Part shown: positions 16,936 through 25,112 of the stretch, piece after piece | Layout of the letters: every line of letters starts with the position of its first letter | Position numbering within the stretch: the first letter of the stretch is position 1 | NCBI GenBank assembly: GCA_017609985.1 | Contig: JAFCCW010000017.1 | Coordinates: 1-36,262 of the forward strand | DNA from: Candidatus Iainarchaeum sp. | Lineage (GTDB): Archaea > Iainarchaeota > Iainarchaeia > Iainarchaeales > JAFCCW01 | DNA length: 36,262 nucleotides | Reading direction: 5' to 3' | Made by a program: the position numbers and the translations under genes | The notes under the pieces: generated by a model | Databases searched by the model: none | The model's input: the letters and a program-made list of their open reading frames with translations, nothing else | Told to the model about the DNA's origin: nothing

Positions 16936-17940
16936 CTACTCTTGCTTTTCTTTATTTTCCTTTATTGCTTCGTCATATACTTTGATTAATTTTTTCACAT
17001 GGTTTTCTGCAGAAAATTTTTGTGATTTTTCAAAGGATAGATTTCCAAGTTTTTTTCTTTCCTTCTCGTTTTTCAGAATGCTCGAAATTTTTTCTGCAAG
17101 ATCCTTGTTGTCATTGAAGTAAACTGCAAAGTCTTTGAAGTTGTCAAGCACTTCAAGGTTGCGGACAATAACAGGAAGCTTGCAAAAAGCTGCTTCAACA
17201 ATTGTTAACCCAAATGTTTCAGAATAGCTTGGAGAAACAAACAAGTCTGCTGCATTGTATGCTGAAGCAAGTTCTTCATAAGAACAGTAACCTGGAAACA
17301 AAACATTCTTTTGTTCCTTCATTATTTTTTTGATTCTTCTTCTTCCACTCATTGTCTTGAAGGGGGGAACGGCACCAACCCATACAAAGTTGTATTCAGG
17401 AAGCTGTTTTGCAACCTCTACAAAATCAAAAACACCTTTTCTTTTCTGTACCGAGGCAATTGATAAAACAATCTTTTTTCTGAGACCATGCTTTTTTTTG
17501 AATTCTTCTCCTAGTTTTTTGTTTTGATGAAACATTTTTTCATCAACAGGCAGAGCAAGAGGCACAATCTTGTCTTCAAATCCTTTTTCTTTAAGTTCAT
17601 TAATAAGCTGTGAACCAGTGCAAAGAATTTTGTCACAACGCGAGTAATAAAACTCAAGATATTTGGGAGACAGTTTTACAAGAGGTTTTGGCAATAAGCC
17701 ATCAAGCTCTCGCGAAGTCATGTTTGTAGTGCAAACAAAGGGAAGCTTTCTGAAAGCAATGTTGGAGAAAAAAAAAGTTGTTGGAAGAGGATTGTGAAAA
17801 TGCACTAAGTCAAAACCTGTTCCATCAAAATTGTCAGTCTCCACATTGATTCCTTTTTCTTCAAGTTTTGATGCCAGGGTTTTTGCAGAAGTAGTGATTC
17901 CAGAATCAGCACCTGCAGAAACAACAAACAGAACTTTCAT
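16936..17940 (-). CDS. GT4-type glycosyltransferase
   Basis: A 334-residue retaining GT-B glycosyltransferase. The N-terminal Rossmann domain starts MKVLFVVSAGADSGI and carries FDLVHFHNP at about 43-51. The C-terminal nucleotide-sugar domain has SIASVQKRKGV (160-170), the donor-binding stretch FPGYCSYEELASAYNAADLF, and the catalytic EX7E motif E241-E249 in SETFGLTIVEA. Such enzymes transfer a sugar from a nucleotide-sugar to lipids or glycans at the cytoplasmic membrane face. The acceptor is unknown. It is a single minus-strand gene with no obvious partner. Confidence 0.9.
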   Translation of the reverse strand: MKVLFVVSAGADSGITTSAKTLASKLEEKGINVETDNFDGTGFDLVHFHNPLPTTFFFSNIAFRKLPFVCTTNMTSRELDGLLPKPLVKLSPKYLEFYYSRCDKILCTGSQLINELKEKGFEDKIVPLALPVDEKMFHQNKKLGEEFKKKHGLRKKIVLSIASVQKRKGVFDFVEVAKQLPEYNFVWVGAVPPFKTMSGRRRIKKIMKEQKNVLFPGYCSYEELASAYNAADLFVSPSYSETFGLTIVEAAFCKLPVIVRNLEVLDNFKDFAVYFNDNKDLAEKISSILKNEKERKKLGNLSFEKSQKFSAENHVKKLIKVYDEAIKENKEKQE

Positions 17941-17987
17941 TTAAATCAAAAGAAAAAGGTGTTAAATATATTAAAATCTATACTGTT

Positions 17988-18410
17988 CTAAGAGAACCAG
18001 GAAAAAACTATTCTCGGCACAAAATAGGCTGGGCTGGACAATTGATTAACATATCCTGAAGAAGAATATCTTGGATCCTCATGACATGGCTGAACATAAT
18101 TCTGTCCAGAATAGTATGTTGAATAAGAATAGTATCCTGAAGAGCCGGAGGGATAATAGCTCAAAGGATAATATCCTGTGGAATAGGAGTAGTAGCCAGA
18201 AGAATATTCATAATGATAACCTGAGTAATAAGACGGATATTGAAAGCCTGAACCAGAATAATAGCCAGCATAATAGTCTGGATAAGTATAATATGCATTC
18301 TCTGGCACGTAATTATAGCTGTTATAATACGCAAGCCCAGTGTTTGCAAGCAACAGCACTGCAAATGCCAGAACAACAAATTTCAAATCCACGAAAACAC
18401 CACTACTCAA
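17988..18410 (-). CDS. secreted tyrosine-rich low-complexity protein
   Basis: 140 residues with an N-terminal signal-like helix (VVLAFAVLLLANTGLA, about 12-27). Almost the whole remainder is built of Tyr, Ser and Gly in irregular units such as YYSG, SGYYSYSTGYY and PSYYSGYHYEY. I count 33 tyrosines, about 24 percent of the protein. Only one cysteine is seen (VQPCHEDP). No globular domain is recognisable. By composition it resembles structural or adhesive surface proteins, where tyrosine stacking drives assembly; that is inference. The reading frame is clean, and the opposite-strand ORF over it is a codon-bias artefact. Confidence 0.75.
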   Translation of the reverse strand: MSSGVFVDLKFVVLAFAVLLLANTGLAYYNSYNYVPENAYYTYPDYYAGYYSGSGFQYPSYYSGYHYEYSSGYYSYSTGYYPLSYYPSGSSGYYSYSTYYSGQNYVQPCHEDPRYSSSGYVNQLSSPAYFVPRIVFSWFS

Positions 18411-18508
18411 GACATCTATTAACTATACTCAGTTACTAATATGTGTGGTTTCCCCTATTTAAGGATATGTTACTCAAAAAAAAACGAAAAAAGTAGAAAT
18501 TGCGTGAG

Positions 18509-18640
18509 CTAGGATCTTGCTTTTTCTCTAAGCCTTCTTTTCTTGCGCTGCTGTCTTCTGGTCTTCTTTTTTTTCCATTTCCAGCGCTGTCTCGCTTTAG
18601 TCTTCTTGAACCGAGACGAATCCTTGCTTCTTGTACCCAT
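18509..18640 (-). CDS. probable ribosomal protein eL41 (extended form)
   Basis: 43 residues starting MGTRSKDSSRFKKTKARQRW and ending KKTRRQQRKKRRLREKARS. The C-terminal 25 residues match the composition and spacing of eL41, an extremely basic single helix at the ribosomal subunit interface that typically contains a KWRKKRMRRLKRKRRK-like stretch. An 18-residue N-terminal extension is present. A longer frame exists, but ATG 18640 follows GGTGAG at correct Shine-Dalgarno distance and skips a hydrophobic leader that makes no sense for a ribosomal protein. Other small basic RNA-binding proteins are possible. Confidence 0.6.
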   Translation of the reverse strand: MGTRSKDSSRFKKTKARQRWKWKKKKTRRQQRKKRRLREKARS

Positions 18641-18780
18641 TAACTCACCAAATAATCTGCTAAAAACAGCGATATTAATTAGAATAGGAAGCATTTAAAA
18701 AGCTTGCTTGAATCTCTATTTTGAATTACTTTTCTAGCATACAATTAATAATAAAATAAACCTATTCTTTTTCGGATAAC

Positions 18781-19836
18781 ATGGTTGCAATTGAATTGAT
18801 TTCTGCAGTATTCGGTCTCATAATTCTCTTAAAGGGAAGCGACTGGTTTGTTGATAGCGCAGCAAGCATCGCAAAACAATATGGAATAAGTGAACTAGTA
18901 ATTGGGTTAACAATTGTCGCAATCGGGACCTCTCTTCCTGAACTTGCAACAGGAATTGCTGCTTCTTTCACAGGCAACAGCGGATTAGTAATGGGTAATG
19001 TGCTTGGAAGCAATATTGCAAACATTGGACTAGTACTTGGTATTGGCGCACTACTTGGAACATTCACGGTTGACAGAATCGTGTTTAAAAGAGACGCACG
19101 CTTCCTTCTTTTCACTGGGTTGCTTTTTGCATTTGTTTCAATCGATGGAGTAATCTCTACAATAGAGGGAGTTGCCTTGTTTTTCCTCTTCATTCTTTAC
19201 CTTGCTTATTTTATTCTTTCAAAAAAGAAGCTCTACTTTATTTTTTATTTGGGAAAATACTTCAAACATGAGCTGTTCAGAGCAAGAGTTGAAGAAATAA
19301 AACCAGGAGTTGACTACAATGACTTCAAAAGTATTTCTCTGCGAATCTTTCACGAAATGAAAAAATTTCATCTCAGTTTCTTCATTGCAAAAAGTTTTCT
19401 TATAATAGCAGTTTCGCTTCTGATGATTGTTCTTGGAGCAGACATTCTAGTTGAGAGTGCTTCGTCTCTTGCACATAACATAGGAGTTTCAAATGAACTG
19501 CTTGGATTTACCCTAATTGCACTCGGAACATCTTTGCCAGAAGTAGCGGTTTCTCTTACTGCAGTAAGAAAGGGATTGCACAGTATAATGATTGGAAACA
19601 TTCTCGGAAGCAATATCTCCAATATTCTCTTAGTCATTGGATTCTCTGCACTAATTCGCCCAATCACTGTTCTGCCAACAGAAATTGTTTTCGGAATACC
19701 CTTTATGCTTTTACTTTCAGTGCTTTTGATTTTTCTAACAGAACAAGACTGGAAGCTTTCAAAAAAAGAGGGACTTATTTTAGTCTCAAGCTATCTGCTA
19801 TTTTTAATAGTCTATGCGCCAATGCTTGTAGCCTAA
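18781..19836 (+). CDS. calcium/cation antiporter (CaCA family)
   Basis: A 351-residue exchanger with about ten helices and the two inverted alpha repeats. Alpha-1 has IVAIGTSLPELATGI and VMGNVLGSNIANIGLVLG (about 43-85). Alpha-2 has LIALGTSLPEVAVSL and MIGNILGSNISNILLVIG (about 245-285). The Glu residues in each GTSLPE and the Asn in GSN line the ion site. It should exchange Ca2+ for Na+ or H+ across the membrane, as in YrbG-like proteins. The loop between the halves (around 130-190) is short and basic, without a regulatory Ca-binding domain. Single gene. Confidence 0.93.
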   Translation: MVAIELISAVFGLIILLKGSDWFVDSAASIAKQYGISELVIGLTIVAIGTSLPELATGIAASFTGNSGLVMGNVLGSNIANIGLVLGIGALLGTFTVDRIVFKRDARFLLFTGLLFAFVSIDGVISTIEGVALFFLFILYLAYFILSKKKLYFIFYLGKYFKHELFRARVEEIKPGVDYNDFKSISLRIFHEMKKFHLSFFIAKSFLIIAVSLLMIVLGADILVESASSLAHNIGVSNELLGFTLIALGTSLPEVAVSLTAVRKGLHSIMIGNILGSNISNILLVIGFSALIRPITVLPTEIVFGIPFMLLLSVLLIFLTEQDWKLSKKEGLILVSSYLLFLIVYAPMLVA

Positions 19837-19853
19837 AATAAAAAAAAATAGAA

Positions 19854-19867
19854 GCTGAATGTTCAGC
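19854..19867. terminator. hairpin between convergent genes
   Basis: GCTGAA and TTCAGC form a 6-bp inverted repeat with a 2-nt loop in the 44-nt gap between the antiporter and the FKBP gene. A run of A lies on its left, which reads as a T run on the FKBP strand. Confidence 0.4.
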
Positions 19868-19880
19868 AACTAATCTATTA

Positions 19881-20450
19881 TTACTCTTTAATTATTTCAA
19901 CAATCTTTATCCAGAATTCCAAAGTCTTCCCAGCCATTGGGTGACCAAATTCAACTGTTGCAATTTCTCCCTCTATTGCAATTACTTTTCCTTGCTGTCC
20001 AGCGGAAGTATAAACTGCTGTTCCAACTTTTACTTCATTCACATCTCCAATCTGTTCAACTGGAATCTCTATCTTTTGACCGTCTCCCTCTTTTCCATAA
20101 GCGTCTTCAGGAGGAATTATAACAGTTTTTTCTTCGTTAAGTTTCATTCCCATAACTGCATCATCAAAACCTTTTATCATTTGCCCAGCACCCGCAACAA
20201 ATTCCAAAGGGCCTCTTCCCTCACTCTTGTCAAAAACTTCTCCTTCTGGAAATTTTCCAACATACTCTACTTTCACTGAATCTCCTTTTTCAACTATATC
20301 CACACTATTCCCTCCAGAGTAAGAACTTTGTTTAGAAACATTGTTGTCTAAGCCCTGATTTTTTCCAGTGCCTTCTCCCAGAACACAGCCTGCTAAAACA
20401 AGCAACAATGCCAGTCCAAAAACCAATTCCTTTTTCTTTACTAAATTCAT
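19881..20450 (-). CDS. lipoprotein FKBP-type peptidyl-prolyl isomerase
   Basis: 189 residues. A signal peptide ends in the lipobox LLVLAGC (Cys22), so the mature protein is probably lipid-anchored outside the cell. A Ser/Asn/Gly linker leads to an FKBP domain: GDSVKVEYVGKFPEGEVFDK, GAGQMIKGFDDAVMGMKLNEE, IPPEDAYGK, then an inserted SlyD/IF-type flap (EIPVEQIG to VEFGHPMAGK) and a closing strand. This matches archaeal FKBP/SlyD-like folding helpers, assisting proline isomerisation of exported proteins. It starts 4 nt from the tRNA-Glu 3' end, so the two may share a transcript. Confidence 0.9.
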   Translation of the reverse strand: MNLVKKKELVFGLALLLVLAGCVLGEGTGKNQGLDNNVSKQSSYSGGNSVDIVEKGDSVKVEYVGKFPEGEVFDKSEGRGPLEFVAGAGQMIKGFDDAVMGMKLNEEKTVIIPPEDAYGKEGDGQKIEIPVEQIGDVNEVKVGTAVYTSAGQQGKVIAIEGEIATVEFGHPMAGKTLEFWIKIVEIIKE

Positions 20451-20453
20451 AAA

Positions 20454-20579
20454 TGCCCCGAGCGGGATTCGAACCCACGTTATCGGCTTTCTTCAAAAAC
20501 TTTTTCTTCCATCTTATTCAAAAAGACAATAGAACTTATTGAAAGGCCGAGGTGCTTGACCGGGCTACACTATCGGGGC
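20454..20579 (-). tRNA. tRNA-Glu (anticodon UUC) with 51-nt intron
   Basis: The acceptor stem GCCCCGA pairs with TCGGGGC and the discriminator is A. The D-arm GTGT/GCAC is followed by the anticodon stem TCGGC/GCCGA. The loop reads C-T-TTC-A, then is interrupted after A37. The intron spans 20489-20539 on the minus strand and the 3' exon resumes with A38. The T-arm is GTGGG-TTCGAAT-CCCGC. An intron at 37/38 is the standard archaeal position and would be removed by splicing endonuclease. The loop and intron ends can form a BHB-like helix (TCAA with TTGA). CCA is not encoded. Confidence 0.92.
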
Positions 20580-20610
20580 ATCACACCATAATTAAACTTT
20601 CAATACAATC

Positions 20611-20620
20611 CTTTAAATAC
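20611..20620. promoter_or_regulatory. TATA box, possibly shared by eL40 and tRNA-Glu
   Basis: CTTTAAATAC lies about 42-51 nt upstream of eL40 ATG and 32-41 nt upstream of the tRNA-Glu 5' end on the other strand. Its TTTAAA core is palindromic, so it could serve either direction. Confidence 0.4.
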
Positions 20621-20661
20621 TTTCGCTTGCTAAATTAGTAAATACTACTTAATGTGATAAC

Positions 20662-20820
20662 ATGGCAAAGTTTGAAGAAGCAGAAGCAAGACTGTTCAAA
20701 AATGTTTGGATTTGTCAGAAATGCAATGCACGCAATCGTGGCAGCGAGGGAAAAAAACCCCCTAAATGCAGAAAATGCAGTGCAAAGAAGCTTAGAAGAA
20801 AAAGAAAAGACAAGAAATAG
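20662..20820 (+). CDS. ribosomal protein eL40
   Basis: 52 residues: MAKFEEAEARLFKNVWICQK followed by CNARNRGSEGKKPPKC, RKCSAKKLRRKRKDKK. The start MAKFxEAEARLFKNVWIC and two CxxC pairs forming a zinc ribbon are diagnostic of archaeal eL40, a large-subunit protein that in eukaryotes is fused to ubiquitin. It is too short for many automatic gene calls. GTGATAAC just upstream of the ATG is a Shine-Dalgarno match to the 16S tail. Confidence 0.95.
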   Translation: MAKFEEAEARLFKNVWICQKCNARNRGSEGKKPPKCRKCSAKKLRRKRKDKK

Positions 20821-20908
20821 TGCTTAATTTCTGCTTGTTTTTTCAACAAAATATTTCTCTGAGTCCAGATTACATTCTAATTACATTCTATTCAGATACA
20901 AATATGCC

Positions 20909-21205
20909 CTATGGAGTGTAAGCAACTTCTCCACTAAAGCCATGCGTCCAAGCATCAGCTATATCCGGCAAAACTTTCAAGAATTCCACAATAAGTGGCC
21001 AGATAAGAATAAGCATTCCAATCAGCGCAAGAATAAAAAAAACAAGAATAACACTGGACATAAAAGTATCTTCCCTCTTGTTAGCAACAACTCCCACTCT
21101 CATTCTCCCGCGCTGAAGTCGCTCTTCTTCAAGCTCGTCACGATACCTGCCCCTAACATATTCAGAATAAACCTTTGCCCCATAATCGCGATCGTCCAAT
21201 GGCAT
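20909..21205 (-). CDS. hypothetical single-pass membrane protein
   Basis: 98 residues. A charged N-terminal half (DDRDYGAKVYSEYVRGRYRD, then a basic and acidic helix) precedes one strong hydrophobic segment at about 49-71 (SSVILVFFILALIGMLILIW) and an amphipathic tail. No family is recognised. It lies downstream of thiL on the same strand with an 80-nt gap, so it may be a distal member of the thiamine transcript, though nothing in its sequence indicates a thiamine role. Confidence 0.55.
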   Translation of the reverse strand: MPLDDRDYGAKVYSEYVRGRYRDELEEERLQRGRMRVGVVANKREDTFMSSVILVFFILALIGMLILIWPLIVEFLKVLPDIADAWTHGFSGEVAYTP

Positions 21206-21285
21206 TCAAACCAAAACAAATAGGCAAAACCTGTATTTATTTCTTTTGGAAATAGCCAGATTAAATTATTTTTAATCAATTCAAA

Positions 21286-22251
21286 TTATTCTTTCCGAAA
21301 GTGATCCCATCCAAATCTTTCAAGCTTTTCTTTAACAGAATTTTTTTCAAGAACAACATCACTGCCTTCAACAATTTTTCCAACAACGGTTCCATTAACC
21401 TTGTCAAGATTTTCTTCAGGCACAGTCGCAACAAGAGCATAGTCTTCCCCGCCAAACAAGGCAAAATCTCTTGCATCAAAATTCATTGCCTTGCAGGCTT
21501 CTTCAGCTTCTTTGTGCACTGGAATTTTTTCATGAAAAATTTCCGCACCACACCTGCTTGCATTGCAAATATTTCTTACTTCTGAAGCAACCCCGTCACT
21601 CACATCCTCCATTGCATGCACTAACCCAGCATTCTTCAAACCCCATTCAACATCTGCCTTTGGTTCAAGATACATCTTCTTAACAGAATTAAATCCCTCC
21701 ACTCCCTTCTTGAACAAGTTCCAACCAGAGTGAGCCCCGCCAACAGGTTTGCTTACAACAATGCAATCGCCTGGCTTTGCATTGGAACGCAATGGCAAAT
21801 TATCCAGGCAAGTTTCTCCAACAACAAAAATATCAACCACTATTTGTTCTCCATTTGACATGTTGCCGCCAATTAAATCAACCCCATAATTCTTTCTAGC
21901 CTCGTGAATTCCCGCATACAATTCTTCAAGAAACTCAACCTCTGTTTCCTTTGGAAGAACCAGTGACACAAGAATATATTTTGGAGACGCGCCCATTGAC
22001 CCAATGTCTGAAACATTTGCCTCAACACACTTCATTCCAATTTGCTTTGGAGAAAACCACTTTCTAGAAAAATGATTCTCTTCAACTAAAACATCAGCAG
22101 TAAAAACCATTTTTTTTCCAGAAGTACTTACAACTGCAGCATCATCTCCAATTCCAACAAGAACATTGCTATTGTTGCATTCTTCAGAAATCTTTTCAAT
22201 TAATTCACTTTCCTTAAAATCGCTAAGTTTTTTCTTCACAAAAACCACCAT
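21286..22251 (-). CDS. thiL: thiamine-monophosphate kinase
   Basis: ThiL phosphorylates thiamine monophosphate to thiamine pyrophosphate with ATP, the last step of the pathway. 321 residues, typical length. GIGDDAAVV (33-41) is the N-terminal Mg-ATP motif. FTADVLVEENHF and ANVSDIGSMGASPKYILVSL follow, then DLIGGNMS and DVSDGVASEVRNIC, with ALFGGEDYALVATVP near the end. All belong to the AIR synthase-like fold. Its ATG overlaps the TAA of thiC by one base (TAATG), so translation is coupled. Confidence 0.96.
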   Translation of the reverse strand: MVVFVKKKLSDFKESELIEKISEECNNSNVLVGIGDDAAVVSTSGKKMVFTADVLVEENHFSRKWFSPKQIGMKCVEANVSDIGSMGASPKYILVSLVLPKETEVEFLEELYAGIHEARKNYGVDLIGGNMSNGEQIVVDIFVVGETCLDNLPLRSNAKPGDCIVVSKPVGGAHSGWNLFKKGVEGFNSVKKMYLEPKADVEWGLKNAGLVHAMEDVSDGVASEVRNICNASRCGAEIFHEKIPVHKEAEEACKAMNFDARDFALFGGEDYALVATVPEENLDKVNGTVVGKIVEGSDVVLEKNSVKEKLERFGWDHFRKE

Positions 22252-23522
22252 TATTCATCAGCAGCCTTTTCAGCACCAGTATCCCTCAGCGGGCAGAATT
22301 CCCCGCACATAGTGCACTCTTTTTCTTCCCCAACCTCTGACTCTTTTCTGTATTTTTTTGCTTTCTCTGGGTCAATTGCCAGCTTGAACATTTTGTCCCA
22401 GTCAAGATTCTTTCTAGCATCGCTCATTTCATTGTCCCAATCGCTGGCTCCCTTAAGCCCCTTTGCAACATCAGCAGCATGTCCCGCGATTCTTGCGGCA
22501 ATAATTCCTTCCTTAACATCTTCCTTAGATGGAAGGCGCAGGTGCTCTGCAGGAGTAACATAGCATAAAAAAGCAGCACCGTTTGAAGCAGCTACCGCCC
22601 CTCCAATCGCAGCAGTTATGTGATCGTATCCTGGAGCAATGTCTGTTACCACTGGCCCAAGAACATAGAAAGGATACGGACCGCAATATTTTTTCTTCAA
22701 ATCCATGCTTTCCTTAACCATGTTCAAAGGAATATGTCCTGGCCCCTCAATCATTACCTGAACTCCTTTCTCAAAAGCTCGGTCTGCAAGCTCTCCTAAT
22801 AATTTCATTTCAGAAATCATTGCCTCGTCATTTGCATCAAAAATACTGCCTGGTCTCAAGCCATCTCCAAGACTAAAACTTACATCATATTCTAAAGCAA
22901 TTTCTATTAACTCATCAAAACGCTCAAGCAATGGATTCTCTTCACCAGTCATCTTCATCCAGTTAAGAGTAATTGCACCGCCCCTACTCACAATTCCAGT
23001 CTTTCTTTTTTCAACCAATGGAATTGCATTTCTTGAAACACCTGAATGAATTGTAACAAAATCAACTCCCTGAACAGCATGCTTTCTGACAGCTTCAACA
23101 AAGTCATCTGAAACCATGTTCTTGATTCCCTTTTTCGCAATCGCCTGATAAACTGGAACTGTTCCAAGGGGAACAGGGCATTTTTCCAAAATAGCTTTTC
23201 TAATTCCATCAATGTCTCCGCCAATGCTCAAGTCCATTACTGCATCAGCTTTTGCATCCAATGCAACAAATAATTTTTCAAGCTCTTCTCCCTTCTCAGA
23301 GCTGAGCGGAGAAGCACCAATATTTGCATTAACCTTTGTTGAAAGCTTTTCACTCACAGCAATTGCGCTAAGGCTTGAGTGATTTTTGTTTGCTGGAACA
23401 ACAGCCAAGCCCTGTTTCAATAATTCAATTATTTCCTCCGGCTTGACCTTGTCTCTTTTTGCAGCTTCCTTAATCTGCTTTGTTACAATTCCCTGTCTAG
23501 CACTTTCAAGCTGTGTTGTCAT
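22251..23522 (-). CDS. thiC: HMP-P synthase (phosphomethylpyrimidine synthase)
   Basis: ThiC is a radical-SAM-type enzyme that rearranges 5-aminoimidazole ribotide into hydroxymethylpyrimidine phosphate. 423 residues, the compact form without the bacterial/plant N-terminal domain. FSLGDGLRPGSIFDANDEA, the zinc-binding region around MIEGPGHIPLN, and DIAPGYDHITAAIGGA are present. The C-terminal cluster motif CTMCGEFCPLRD has CxxCxxxxC spacing for the 4Fe-4S cluster. The start overlaps the end of thiE by 17 nt. Requirement for iron-sulfur assembly and SAM follows from family knowledge. Confidence 0.97.
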   Translation of the reverse strand: MTTQLESARQGIVTKQIKEAAKRDKVKPEEIIELLKQGLAVVPANKNHSSLSAIAVSEKLSTKVNANIGASPLSSEKGEELEKLFVALDAKADAVMDLSIGGDIDGIRKAILEKCPVPLGTVPVYQAIAKKGIKNMVSDDFVEAVRKHAVQGVDFVTIHSGVSRNAIPLVEKRKTGIVSRGGAITLNWMKMTGEENPLLERFDELIEIALEYDVSFSLGDGLRPGSIFDANDEAMISEMKLLGELADRAFEKGVQVMIEGPGHIPLNMVKESMDLKKKYCGPYPFYVLGPVVTDIAPGYDHITAAIGGAVAASNGAAFLCYVTPAEHLRLPSKEDVKEGIIAARIAGHAADVAKGLKGASDWDNEMSDARKNLDWDKMFKLAIDPEKAKKYRKESEVGEEKECTMCGEFCPLRDTGAEKAADE

Positions 23523-24126
23523 AAAAAATCCCCCTTAACTCAGCAACCTTTCCAGCAATATCATCTGATTCAAGAATTTCAGAAACAATTGCTACTGCAT
23601 CAGCTCCTGCATTCGCAACCTCAGAAATATTCTCAGAATTTATTCCGCCAATTGCAACAACCGGTAAAGAAACAGCGTCTTTTACTTCGCTGATTAATTC
23701 AACACCTGATGCATTTCCAGCATCCTGTTTTGTCGCAGTCTGAAAAATTGGAGAAACACTCACATGATGCACTCCACATTTTTCTGCAACAACAGCTTCT
23801 TCAACAGTGTGAACAGTAACACCAACTTCTCCTGAAAAAATCTGTCTAACAGTCTCAACAGGCAAGTCATCCTGTCCAACATGAACACCCAGTGCATTAA
23901 CTGCCAGAGCCCAGTCGATTCTGTTGTTAACCAAAAGTGGAACAGAAGATTGAGCGCAAACTTCAGAGATTTCTTCCAACTCATGAAATGCTTCTGCATC
24001 ACAAAGCTCTTTTTCGCGATACTGAACGAGCTCGGCACCACCCTCTATTGCAGACAGCACAGTCTCTGGAACAGGGACTCTTGAAAGAGACCTGTCAGTA
24101 ACAAAATAGATTCCGGAAATTTTCAT
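23506..24126 (-). CDS. thiE: thiamine-phosphate synthase
   Basis: ThiE joins HMP pyrophosphate and thiazole phosphate into thiamine monophosphate. A 206-residue TIM barrel: YFVTDRSL at the start, GAELVQYREKE (diphosphate-binding Arg/Lys), VNNRIDWALAVNALGVHVGQ with the DD following, HHVSVSPIFQTATKQDA, and PVVAIGGINSENISEVANAG with its glycine-rich phosphate loop. It lies 26 nt after thiM and overlaps thiC. HMP-PP normally comes from ThiD, which is not in this window. Confidence 0.96.
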   Translation of the reverse strand: MKISGIYFVTDRSLSRVPVPETVLSAIEGGAELVQYREKELCDAEAFHELEEISEVCAQSSVPLLVNNRIDWALAVNALGVHVGQDDLPVETVRQIFSGEVGVTVHTVEEAVVAEKCGVHHVSVSPIFQTATKQDAGNASGVELISEVKDAVSLPVVAIGGINSENISEVANAGADAVAIVSEILESDDIAGKVAELRGIFYDNTA

Positions 24127-24152
24127 TCAAACCACTCTCCCCAGCCAAGCAT

Positions 24153-24971
24153 TCATTTAACAACCTCTGCCTTGCTCATTGAATCTGCCTGCTCCGCTGT
24201 CAGACTATAAACCCTGTCAAAGAAACTAACTTTGAATGAAGCAGGTGCTTTTGACTCCTGTGCTGCCAGCTCTCCGGCAACACCATAACAGGCTAGAGCA
24301 GACGCAGATGCAACAGCATAGTCTTTTTCAACTGCAGCAAAACATCCAATTACTGAAGCAGACATACAACCAGTTCCAACAAACTCCCCCATCAAAGCAT
24401 GGCCATTTTTTACAACAAAGGTTTTTTTGTTTCCTGAGACAGTGTCCTCTGCACCAGTGACAACTGCAGTGCAGTCTCTTGACGAAGAAAGTTTTTTTGA
24501 AATTTCAACAGCACTTTCTTCAGCACCCATTGACTCAACACCTTTTGTCTCTGCATTAAAGCCAGCAAGTTTTGCAACTTCTGAAATGTTTCCCTTAACT
24601 ATGTCAATTTTTAGCTTGTCCAAAAGCTCTGCTGCTTTTTCATTTCGCATAGAGGTTGCGCCAACTCCAACTGCATCAAGCACTATTGGAATTTTCTTAC
24701 TGTTTGCAACTTTTCCAGCTAACAGCATTGAATCAATTAACTCACTTGTGAGAGTACCAATATTTAGAACAAGGGAAGAAGCAATTCCAGTCATTTCCCC
24801 AACCTCTTCAGAAGCATGAGCCATAACCGGCAAGGCACCAAATGCACGCGTTATGTTAGCGCAATCATAAATAGTTACCCAGTTAGTGATGTGGTGAACA
24901 AGAGGCTTTTCAGAACGCACTCGCTCAAGAAGTTCTCCGCAACCAGACAAATCAGTTTTTTCAGAATCCAT
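24153..24971 (-). CDS. thiM: hydroxyethylthiazole kinase
   Basis: ThiM phosphorylates salvaged hydroxyethylthiazole, the first gene of this operon. 272 residues of ribokinase-like fold: [20 protein letters not shown] at the substrate site, [43 protein letters not shown] and the catalytic/anion-hole [14 protein letters not shown]. As thiM is a salvage gene and no thi4 or thiG is nearby, the operon suggests de novo pyrimidine synthesis with salvaged thiazole, unless a thiazole synthase is encoded elsewhere. Confidence 0.96.
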   Translation of the reverse strand: MDSEKTDLSGCGELLERVRSEKPLVHHITNWVTIYDCANITRAFGALPVMAHASEEVGEMTGIASSLVLNIGTLTSELIDSMLLAGKVANSKKIPIVLDAVGVGATSMRNEKAAELLDKLKIDIVKGNISEVAKLAGFNAETKGVESMGAEESAVEISKKLSSSRDCTAVVTGAEDTVSGNKKTFVVKNGHALMGEFVGTGCMSASVIGCFAAVEKDYAVASASALACYGVAGELAAQESKAPASFKVSFFDRVYSLTAEQADSMSKAEVVK

Positions 24972-25032
24972 TAAACCAGCTTCAAAGAAATTTGCATTGA
25001 AAAAATTCTTCCAGCAACATCCTTTAAAAAAA

Positions 25033-25042
25033 ATATATAAAC
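25033..25042 (-). promoter_or_regulatory. TATA box for the thi operon
   Basis: TTATATATTT on the minus strand lies about 62-71 nt upstream of thiM ATG, giving a leader of roughly 35-45 nt. That is too short for a TPP riboswitch, and no conserved CTGAGA or ACCTGA elements were seen between 24972 and 25110. Confidence 0.55.
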
Positions 25043-25112
25043 CCGCAACTTACACAAAGCGGTTTAACACAAGGAGTGGGAAAAAAAGAGCGAACCATTA
25101 TTGAAGGATGTC

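Noticed and set aside
18071-18439. 122-codon plus-strand ORF rich in Asn, Ser and His
   Set aside because: It is the antisense of the Tyr/Ser/Gly-rich secreted protein; the bias explains the long open frame.
24972-25110. Possible TPP riboswitch before thiM
   Set aside because: The leader between the TATA box and ATG is too short and the conserved TPP-binding elements are absent.
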